Part shown: one piece after another, positions 10,901 to 22,900 of the stretch
Layout of the letters: each line of letters begins with the position of its first letter
How positions within the stretch are numbered: the first letter of the stretch is position 1
From: Actinostola sp. cb2023
Lineage: Eukaryota; Cnidaria; Anthozoa; Actiniaria; Actinostolidae
Direction of reading: 5' to 3'
Length of the DNA: 64,000 nucleotides
NCBI GenBank assembly: GCA_033675265.1
Contig: JAUJYZ010000416.1
Coordinates: 62,001 to 126,000, forward strand
Translations under genes and position numbers: made by a program
Notes under the pieces: model-generated
Told to the model about the DNA's origin: nothing
Seen by the model: the letters and a program-made list of their open reading frames with translations, nothing else
Database searches by the model: none

Positions 10901-13900
10901 TATATATACAAGACGGGAAGCGGGAAGCGTTTTCTATATGTTAAATACTATATGGGCCTAGATGAAAATTACTTTTACCCAATAAAGTGTTACCGGATGC
11001 TCCGTTTTCAGTCCTCCCTCATGTTTTTATAAACACTATATGGTACAAATAAATATTGATTGATTGATTTAATGATTGTGAGTTTGAGTTTTGTGTGTAT
11101 AAAATATCGAATGTAGTGCGTGAGTGTCAGTAGATGAATAGCCAATTTATTGATCTACTGAGTAAAATATTTATTGATTTGATTGATTGATTGATTGATT
11201 GATTAATTGATTGATTGATTGATTGATTGATTTAAAAAGTCAAATGGGTTCTAAATATTTGCCGACGAAAATAAGGCAAATAGTTTGCATCTAGAACTGC
11301 AATAATAATGGCAACAACTAAATTCATTCAACAATAAAACATTTTATTAGAAAACTTTATTTTGTTAGCCAGCTGTCATACCCAGAAATGATATTAAGAT
11401 GGGATTTTGAGGCAACAAGTCGCAACATTTCGTTCGTTTTGTGATCGTTGAAGCATAGCTCAACAATATTACATCCATCCAGGACACCTCGTCCAACATT
11501 TCTGGATCCAACAATTAATATTGAGCGGTGTTTGGAGCGTCTGCATGGTTCAGGAAGGCCTTAACAACTTTTATTTCAAGGTTGTCCACCAAGCTGTACC
11601 TGTCCGTATATTTCAAATACAAGACGATATCAGAAAATTGTGAAAAGATGTCAGTTGTTGAATGACATACCAGAGGAAATGCCAGAAGAGACTGCAGCAT
11701 TGTAAGTCCATGCTGTTTAGTTCCTTTTATCGTTGACCAGGATTGAAATAATAAGCTGAATAAGTGTATGTCAAGTTTGTTTATGATATATTACAGTTAA
11801 AGTAACTTTCCTATTTCATTTGCGGTGCACACGGGTGTCCCGCTCATCCTTCACTGTAATGCGTGTAACGGGGCACGCTAGATCAGAAGGACATCGCATC
11901 AATATCTCAATTAATGGACCTACATGGGGACTCCCATATTAAGAGTGGTGGAGATGATGTTCGGACATTTTGAAAATAACCCCTAAAAGATACCTCAAGA
12001 ATTTCGAGCTTGTATGCCTTGCAACATATTCAATTACTCCCAACTGGTAACAATTATAAATGAACATTAGTTTTCTGGCAAGTAGAACATAATTTGATTA
12101 ATGGGCAAATACCCCAAACAGCTCTAACGGTAGTCGTTTTAGGTTTAAACACCCTAAACGGTACCAAACTACGATTTTAATCGCTAAAAGATCATATGGC
12201 GAGCATCTCAACCAATTTAATAGGGGAGTCTCTCCCAACCCCACAATGGCAATGCATCACGGCGAGGCTGCTCACCACTTTATATATGGGAGTCTCTCCC
12301 AACCCCACAATGGCAATGTATAACGATTAGCCTCCTCACCACTTTTATATGGGAGTCTCCCCCAACCCCACAATGGCAATGTATAACGATGAGCCTCCTC
12401 ACCACTTTTATTTATATGGGAGTATCCCCCAACCCCAACCCCACAATGACAATGTATAACGATGAGTCTTCTCACCACTTTTATATGGGAGTCTCCCCCA
12501 ACCCTACAATGCCAATGTATACCGGTGAGCCTCCTCACCACTTTTAGATGGGAGTCTTCCCCAATCCCACAATGACCATGCATAGCGATGAGCCTCCTCA
12601 CCACTTTTATATGGGAGTCTCCCCCAATCCCACAATGACAATGCATAACGATGAGCCTCCTCACCACTTTTATATGGGAGTCTCCCCCAACCCCACAATG
12701 GCAATGTATAACGATTAGCCTCCTCGCCACTTTTATATGGGAGTATCCCCCAACCCCACAATGGCAATGTATAACGATTAGCCTCCTCGCCACTTTTATA
12801 TGGGAGTATCCCCCAACCCCACAATGGCAATGTATAACGATGAGCCTCCTCACCACTTTTATTTATATGGGAGTCGCCACCAATGCCACAATGGCAATGC
12901 ATAACGATGAGCCTCCTCACCACCTTTATATGGGAGTATCCCCCAACCCTACAATGCCAATGTATACCGATGAGCCTCCTCACCACTTTTATATGGGAGT
13001 ATCCCCCAACCCCAAGCCCACGATGACAATGTATAACGAAGAGTCTCCTCACCACTTTTATATGGGAGTCTCCCCCAACCCTACAATGCCAATGTATACC
13101 GGTGAGCCTCCTCACCACTTTTAAATGGGAGTCTCCCCCAACCCCACAATGACCATGCATAGCGATGAGCCTCCTCACTACTTTTATATGGGAGTCTCCC
13201 CCAACCCCACAATGACAATGCATAGCAATGAACACCTCCTCACTACTCTTATATGGGAGTCTCCCTCAACCCCACAGTGACCATGTATCACGACGAGTCT
13301 CCTCACCACTTTTATATGGGAGTCTCTCCCAACCTCACATTGACCATGTATCATGACACCTTAAGCTTGTTGAATGCTTGACAATGACTTCGTCTAACAG
13401 AATGTTAAAGAACAACGTCATCAATGGGATCAAGAGAAGTGCGTTTGTTCTGGTACCCATTCTGCTTTACATGTATGTATTGCATGACAACAGAGAGTTG
13501 TGAAATATTTGTGAAATATTTAATATAATTTAGACGAATTAAGTCATATCTAATCTACACTAATTTTATTGTTTAGGTACACTGATATTATTTTACATGA
13601 AATTGTCACCCTGTTGCTTGTTTCTTTTCAATTTGTAAAACTGTATTTTATTATATTTTCCATGTTCATATTTGTTTTATATTTTTATTGTTGTAGTGAT
13701 CTTTCAAGCAACCGTATTTTCTATATCCAACCAGAAGCATTTTCAAATGGATCTTCAATAGAATATATGTAAGTACTGTCACCGACTTCTACTTCCACTT
13801 TTTTCAATTTGAATTGATTAAAAACAAATATGAATATGAATTTTTGAAATATTTTATATCAATGGACATAGCATACTACTCTGATATATCTAATGTTTAA

Positions 13901-16900
13901 ACATTCCAACTATCTGTTTTTTTTAGTCGACTGAACAACAATTTTCTAAAGGACACACCTCCAGCCGTTTTTCAACCACTGAAAAATCTTAAGACGCTGT
14001 AAGTATGAGAAACGTTTGCTAAAGCAAATTATTTTTCCTTGCAAATATACTTGGAAAACGAATCTCTCTGGACAGTAATTCAACACGATATGAATTTAAC
14101 AAATTTACCCACAACAGACGGAGAAAACATCCGAAAACGCCGATAAATTTTGAAAGAAAAACTGATCCAAGCGCGCACTAGCTACGTGCCCGAGCGAACA
14201 CGCAATCCCGTGGTATGTACTCTTATTTACCACGGCTCTAAGCCAATCAGCTGAGAGCGAGAAGCTGACTAGTTGTGCTAAAAATTATTATTCATTATTA
14301 CGCCGCGACATAGAAGTTCAAACGTCAACTTCGTTTCGGGATTTTGTGCTTCTATCAATCAAGCTTCTGACTACTCTCGGACGAAGGGCAGAGCCGTATT
14401 TCTGTGTAATAACGATTCGATCGAGTTGATTATGATGCTAATGTTTAAACATTCCAATTATTTGCTTCTTTAGTCGACTGAACAGCAATTTTCTAAAGGA
14501 CACACCTATAGCCGTTTTTCAACCAAGCGTGAGGCGTTCGGAAGTTTAAATGACAGTAACCAAAGCCCCCGAAACAAATTTTTGTCAGCTCGGATATTGA
14601 AAACGCTGTGATTTGAACAACAAAAACGTTTTGCTCATATTGCATGTTTTCGTCTCTGCTTATTATATTTGTCAGTGACTTGGGAAAAAACCTGCTTGGA
14701 AATGTAACAGAGGACACTTTTACTGGTCTGACAAACTTGAATGTACTGTAAGTACACTGTGGATAATATGCTTGTGTGGAACCTTAACTAATTATTGTGG
14801 TTGGCTAAGGATGCTTCAAACCGATGGCAAATCGTCCATACATGTTATTCTGATCATCTGAAATGTTTTTCTAATGTCAATCTTCGTAGATGGAGATCAT
14901 TTAATTAATAGCTATTGTTTGGGTTTTTGACCTGCAGAAGTCTTCGATTCAACAAAATATTAAAGTTACCGACGAACATCTTCCTACCAACAACGAATCT
15001 GACGCATTTGTAAGTTTGTTTCGAATGCATGGCGCAGTAAAGCATTATAACTTGACAGTGTGACAATTATTGATTTAGAACGAATGACTTATTGCTTACT
15101 TTTTACTGCTTGAATATGAAATGTACATACGTGTACATGTATTGTAATTTTGTAATGCAGCTTTTTGGAATGAGGCTATCAAAATATAACAAAACATCCA
15201 CTAGACAACTAGACAATCCTGTATCTTGAATTTACAACTGTAGATCTGACCCGGTTGTACGAAAAGGCGGATAGCGCTATGCGTTGGTTAAATCCTTATC
15301 CAGTGGATACATTTATTAGATCACAGAATCAACTGATCGACTGGATGATGATTTAGCCGGTGGATAGTGATATCCACCTTTCGTACAACCGGGGCCAGGT
15401 TTATAAGTGTGGTTTATTGTATCAGTTATGTTGGTTGCAACATTAATTGAGATCCTATTGATACTAATATATGTTTCTTATTTTACAGATATCTGCAGAA
15501 CAACAACATTTCATCTTTGCCTGATGGAGTTTTTCGATTCCTTCGTAAACTTATCTCACTGTAAGCTTTCTCTTTCATTTAGTCTTGTGTAGGTTAGGCC
15601 CGGGGCAGACGTCGAACTTTTCATGTACCAAATGCATTCGAAACAATGGATAATTAGGCGATCCATCCTGTTTGATGTAATTAAGTTCGGCGCATGAGTG
15701 GCATGCCTGTTCCGGGCTTTAGTCTTGACTAATTGAATTACTGAACAAATAGTTAACAGATCGCAATCGGTTTTCCATTGTCTGACTCTTGTTGACAATG
15801 GATTTGACGTCCCAAAATGTTCAAAACTCAAGTGAAACCACGAGCGTAGCGACAGACAATGGAAATCCGCTTGCGATTTCTTGTTTACAATAACAGAGTC
15901 AAAAAATCATCCTAAAACAAGGAAAAAGTTTGAAAGAAAAACTGTTTCAAGGGCGCGCTGGCTCCGTGCGCGAGCGATTCGTCATTCTATGTGTCTGTCC
16001 TCTTATTGACAATGGCTGAGAGCCAATCAGATTGCGAGAATACGCTCTGTTATTGTAACATTTTAGCTTGACAAATAGAGTGTTGGTTATTCCCACATTT
16101 TATTTTGTAGATAATTTGACCGTGACCCATTTCTTTAATATTTCAGCAATCTCGCTAACAACAACATTAGACGTTTAACAAAATATACGTTTGAAGGTCT
16201 GCAGTCATTACAACATTTGTAAGTACAGATTATTTAAATTCAGAATTAAAGTATGCCAACTGTTAATGATTCGTAGCTAAGCTAATCAAGGATTTTAATT
16301 GAAAAAAAACATACTGGCATTTAAATTAAATTAAATTAATCAAATTAGTTGCATTGACGGTGTTCTTTTTGTCGCAAAAGGAATCTCAAAGGCAACAAGT
16401 TGTCCCGGATTTCACAAGATGTTTTTGATGATCTCGGTAATTTAAAGACTCTGTAAGTAAACCAAATGAATATATTTGTCGTAAGAATATACAAAACACT
16501 GTTCTCAAACGGAGTCGGCAGATATTTGTTATAACATTTTCATATCTGGTATTGCTATTGTTTATTCTATTTTTATATCACCATAGACAACTGGACAAAT
16601 TCATTCATTGCTGCTATGCTGAATACTCAATTCCAGGACTGCAATGTAAAGCATCACAATCCAACGAGTTCTCCAGCTGTGATGATATGATGAAAAACGA
16701 AGCCCTTCGAGTCTGTATTTGGATCCTTGGGATTAGCGCTCTAATCGGCAACTTATTAGTTATTGGAAAGAGAGTTTGCAGCGATGATATAAATAACACG
16801 CACTCTTTGTTTTTGACAAATCTGGCGGTAGCAGATTTCCTAATGGGATTTTACATGATCATAATCGCGTCACTTGACGTGAAATGGAAGAACGAATACT

Positions 16901-19900
16901 TCAAACATGACGTCGAATGGCGATCGGGAGTTGGCTGTCGAATTGCTGGTATGATTTCCATGCTGTCAAGTGAGGTGTCTGTGGGCATGTTAACTGTCGT
17001 TACTTGTGACAGACTTATCTGCATTGTATTTCCCTTCACTGTGAAAAAAATCACTCGAGGGAAAGCGATGCTCATATGTACCTGTATGTGGGCAGTTGGT
17101 CTGGTTTCTTCAATTGTCCCAATGTTTGGCTTGAATTACTTTATCGACAAAGAAGACGAGGAGGACTTCGGTTTCTACGGAAGATCATCGGTATGTTTGC
17201 CGTTGCAGCTTTCCTCAGATCTTCCTGCAGGATGGGAATACTCAGTTGTGTTTTTCTTAGCAATCAACTTTGCTGCCTTCGTATTTATGCTCGTTGCATA
17301 TATTGCAATATTCAGCAGAGTCAAGAGGTCAGCAAGCGCTGTTCGTTCCACTGCAATCAACAGAGAATCCTCCCTCGCAAAAAAAGTAATCTTCATCATC
17401 CTCACTGACTTCCTTTGCTGGATGCCTGTTATTGTTATTGGTATCCTGTCTCTTACCGGGGACTTCAACGATCCCACCAAACAAGTGTACGTTTGGATTG
17501 CAGTGTTTGTTCTTCCAATCAATTCCTCGATCAACCCTTTTCTCTACACCTTCGCCACTGTCCAAAGCCGAAAAAAGCCAAAGAAGAAGACATCATCGCA
17601 AGGTATTTGTTTTTCTTATCTGGATGCACAATTAAAATTTGTATCAATTTTCAGGCGACACCGAGACAGTCAAGTTGTTTAACTTTGATGTAATCCTCTA
17701 ATGTCTTTTCGATGTGTATTTTATAATGATTTTAAAGTAAATAAAAATCGTACTTTCATTAACTTAATAAATGTTTCCCCCCTTAGCGTCAAGTTGTTTT
17801 TGTATGTCTATATATCGACGACAAAGAAAAATCTGAACCTTTGACAGCAAAGACTGATTCATCAAAACTATCAGAACGTCATGATGATGTAGATGTCGGC
17901 CACACCAGCAAAGAAAAAGGAAAGAAGGAGTTAGAGAAGGTCAAATACAAGATACAACTGTTAGAAGAGCTTGAAATTAAGAAACTTAACGACGGAGTGG
18001 TAAGTTTATAGTTGTTTTCACAATGAAAACTCGCGATTGCCTCCCTCTCACCACCTTTGGTACCTGGTTCAATTGCCGGAACGAGCGCTGCATTTTTGTT
18101 GAATTTCTCCGGGCCGTACTCAGGTTTTCCTCTCTTAGCTAAAATGAACTAGTGAGTTGAGTATTGAGTGTATCGAATATTAAAATTTGGTATTTACCAA
18201 ATCAGTGGATACATGTAGCAAGCAGTCAAGCGCATAGGATATGCGCTCTAGAAATTTACACAGAATTTACACGAAAATTCCACCAGCCAAGAGCGTACAT
18301 TATTTCAATGCTTTAAACTTTCATGTTCAAATGTCCACATGCATTGGTTATTAATATTTCATTACCTATATTTATGTTGTTAGGGTTTCGCTTTAGCTCA
18401 AGTCGAAGCCAGTGGGTTTCATGAATGTTGCCTTGTCAAGTACTTCAGTCCAGATATGAAAGAGGTGTGGAAAAAAGAACTGGACCTGATATCGCGGCTG
18501 ATGAACAAAGACAACGACAAACACGGTGTTGAAAGTCTCGTAACATATCGGTGGCATTGTTCAGGTAGGTAAAACTGGTTGGTAACACATCGTCAATATG
18601 TTTAATTACATGCTGAATTAATTTAAGTGCATGAAGAAATATTGAATGTGTATTTTTTGTGAATTTGTTGGTTATTGCTTATGTGCATGATGAGAAATGA
18701 GGTTGGCAAGAGGAGGTGAAACATAAGCTTGATAATAACACCATTATCCTCCATTTATAGGCTCTTTTCTTAAATTTCCTTGAGTAACAACAACAATTTT
18801 TATTGTGCTCACTTATATTACATTGAGATACACATATATAGATGTGTACATGTATATAATTTAATGTTGGAATTGAGCTACAGCTACTCAAAATAGCCAC
18901 AAAAACAGCTAACCGAGTTGAATAGCTATGGTCAGTCAGTTATCTATTGCTTTGATGAAAGAAAGTATGTTTGGAAATAGGGAGAACAATAACAGTACTT
19001 GACGTTCAGTACTAACACCTCTAAAGATTCATCAAAATGTATTACTTCCCATTGGAATGTCTGAGAAAAAAACGAACCAGTGATTGTATGGGTCTTTGAC
19101 ATTATTTCAGCTAAATCAAATTTTGAACGATTTACGTCATAGTATCCCTTTAACGCATGGTGGGGTGGTTTGAGGTGTGCAATATATATTGCAGAAGTGA
19201 CTAGAAGTGAATTTGAGGTGAAGGATTTAAAATAGACCTACACTTTCTGTCTTCAATCAGTCAAGATTGTGGTAGATATAATACAGTAAATGTATGGAAA
19301 TATCTACCTCAGTCTCAACCTGGTGCTATTGTTCATCGGCATTGAGGCAGAATGCGGGAAAGGTGTATTGTATTCTCGCGATCATGCGTGTGCCTGATCA
19401 ATCAAATATCTAATCAGAATCACGCCCTGATGAATCACAAATCCTGTCATACCTCGATCCCTAAATAAACTTATTCTGAAACTTCTCGACAACATCGAGT
19501 AGATCACTACCTGGAACAACTACGCGGGGATATTTTAGTTTGAAAATAGGGAGTGAATTTGAGATTTATTGAGATGATTTGGGTAACGAGGAACACAATG
19601 ACGCCGTGTTCTATCTAACGATACCTGCATTCTACTGGTCAAACCACTCATTCATTAACTTCACATAACACATGCCATTTACTATTACCACAGATACTAA
19701 TTCTGGTACAAATAAAGCTTCTTGTATCTTGTACAATTATAGCACTTTCAACTTGAATACCGTGACGTATAAGAAAATGTACAACCCATCAACGAAACTA
19801 CATGTCAAGTAGCATATTATATTATCTACGTTTTTGTTTCTGCAGCAAACGAGCACTCTACGGAAGAAACGCATTTCAATATTCCAGAAATTGAAAGTTC

Positions 19901-22900
19901 TACATTGTGAGTTTTTTAGCTATATATGAAAAACTGAAGGAAATTGATTTCGTTAATTATCATTTTTAATGTGTCAAACCAAAAACGGAATGATACTAAT
20001 ACACCACTTCACGGTTCTGTTGAGTACCCATGAACAATGGTACCAAGTCGAGGTTGGCATTGATGTTTTCATACATTTGTTGTATTTAATCAATGACAAC
20101 CTCGACTTGGAACCATTGTTCATGGGTACTCAACAGAACCGTGGAGTCGTCTAGGTTAGTTTACATAATCAACAGGTTTAAATAAAAATTGCTTTTTATA
20201 ACTTAAATTAAATCTAGTAGATATCATTTCAATTTTATCAGTGTTTTATGTACTATTTACATATACTTTGTTTCCTTTTATTTTGTCAATATACACTTAT
20301 TTCAATTCAGTTAGTCACCCTTGACTCACAAAGGTGCGACCCCAGAGAATTATAGACCGATTAATCAGAATGGCAATTGAAATTGGACGCCATTATTGCA
20401 TTCAGTCTATAGGAGGTACTATTTACCAAGTCTTTCTACCCGAATTTCCTGATATTTCACTAAAATTTCAGCCAACTCATTTTGAATGTTACTTGAATTT
20501 GATTAATCGCAATATTCTCGTTCAGTACTTAGACGTTCGTTGAAGAATGTGTCTGCAAATAGAACTCCCATGATCCTTTAGGACCGCACCTTTCATACTT
20601 CTGTGTGGATAACTTGATTGAAATGAGGGCGTAATAACTGTGCTATGTTATTCATACAAAGGATCTGCTACGAATACGTCCCAAACAACTTGCTTGTCGA
20701 TTTCCTGAAAGACAAAGAGGCGATGACCTTCAAGATCTTGTGTTCCTTGTGTATCGATATTATGGCTGCCATTGAATATCTCCAAAGCTGTGGGATAAGC
20801 AGTAATAATATTAATACTCGATCAATCATTGTCCGTGAAAGTGATTCACAGGTAAGGCAAAGCCTACTCACCGGCGCCAGTGACCTCAATGTATAAATAT
20901 ATATTGCATTAACTCCAACTTTTACCATTTTGTTGTCAAGCCGTTCAGATATATTTCTACGACTAATAATATTCATGAAAAAAAATTCGATTCTGATTCG
21001 CTAAGAACAGTGCAGTTGAAAGGTAATTATTACTTCAGTGCAAATTGCCTTTAATTAGCAGTACAAATTCCTTTTTTTCATGAATATTATTCATTGGTAA
21101 TCATGCGATTTCTCGTTCAATTTGAAATAATTTGCACTCGCCCATTTGTTATTCTTTGAAAAACACACTCGTGCAATTTTTTTCCAAATTGAACTCGAAC
21201 CCGTATGATTACCTCTACTTAAGTGCAACCGAATCAAAGCTACTATTGCTAGATATCACTGATTTTGAACACTGGAGATTCCCTTTTTAAAGCTAACCTT
21301 TAAAAAAACATAAAACCTTAAAAGCCTTAAAAGACTGAACCATAGAACACATTAATCAAAGCACTTCACAATACTTTTTATTGCAGGCCAATCCTTTCAG
21401 AGCAGTTTTAGTAGATTTATCGAGAGCCAACACGCTAAGAATCTATGACGACGGTTACTATGCCAAAACAGATATGATTCAGTTTGGACGTCTGTTTAAG
21501 ATAATGCTGAAGTGTTGTAATGAATTCAATGAATACGAACAGGTAAAGTGACTTTAACATAGACAGAACGGTTACTAGACTAAAACAGATATGATTCAGT
21601 TTGGACGTCTGTTCAAGATAATGCTGAAGTGTTGTAATGAATTCAAGGAATACGAACAGGTAAAGTGACTTTAACATAGACAGAACAAGTTGTGGTTTTT
21701 GCAAAAGCCATCCTACAATATCCAGCCACTGGAAAACTCCATACCAAGTCGTCAACAAGCTGTTTGGAAAAATAATATTTCAAAATGTTGCTTAATTTGT
21801 ATTCGGCCGCCATGTTGGGACACAAAGATGGCTGTCGATTCACCAACACAACAAAAACCGGCTCTTGATTTCCAGCAATTATTATAAAACATTTCCAATT
21901 CTAGTAACTTAAATATTACTTTTAAATAATTTAATGAAAAAATGAAAAAAATTATATATAAACACAAACTAAAATCTCCATAATTCAAAAGTAAAAGACA
22001 TATGGACGTGGAATTTTCCTTAAAATATATTTTTCTCTATAAACATTACCAGAAATTCGAGCCATGCGCGCTGAATGCCTTTTAAAAATGGCTACCGTAC
22101 TTGTATAAGAATGTATGGGATAAAACACAATTCATGAAATATCTTTGTTTCGGATGTCAAAAGTCATGGTCCGTCACTTCGTACTGAGAGAGACTTCATT
22201 TACAAACAAAACAATGTAATTCGTTTGGTGGTTTTCAAAAGATAAGTTCAGACAAATTGAGAAATATAAATCGTCCTAATTCGCCCTTCAATTGCCATAC
22301 AATGTATATAAAATGTCTCATATTTCGAAAATATGGCTTACCTAAAATCGTGTTTTGATGTTCTGAACTCACATAAAGTCATGTTCCGCTGCCTCGTATA
22401 GCTTCGTATTGAAATAACCTCTCCAAAACAACCAAAATAATTCAATAAATCATTGTCTTAGTTCAGACAAAATCCAAGTTTTGAAACCCCAAATCATCGA
22501 TAATCCAATCTGGTTGTACAGGAGGCCGTGGAGACCATGCATGAACTCGAAAAGAAGAATTATGTTGGCCATTTCTCCTCAATCGGTGTTGTATGGTAGC
22601 CATTTTAAAGCGAGTAACCAGGCCTGTTTGCAGCACAGGTAAACCAAAGCTCACCGATTGATGTTTTCCCTAAAAAGCGGGAATTTTGAACTCATAGTAA
22701 ATATATTGGGTTTCCTGTGGTATATAGAAATTTTCAAAGTGCCTTCCGTGACTCGTTCGTACTCTGTGCCGAGCGTAAGCGAACACTTCATCTTTAAATC
22801 TATCCACCTCAACAAAAGCGCTTGGTATTTCTAAACAAACTTAGAATAGTTTTATTTTGATAAATTGTTTTTTTGGGTGGAAATTTCGAAGGGAATTTCG

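Noticed and set aside
12272..13235. 194- and 243-codon minus-strand ORFs and a 157-codon plus-strand ORF
   Set aside because: They are all produced by the 63-bp minisatellite; no start context, no domain, and open frames on both strands at once.
20334..20543. 69-codon frame between two pseudokinase exons (IDRLIRMAIEIGRHY...)
   Set aside because: No acceptor gives the phase required by exon 19846-19906 without a stop or a poor site, and that exon joins directly in phase to 20662-20851. It has no kinase-like feature. Kept as intron.
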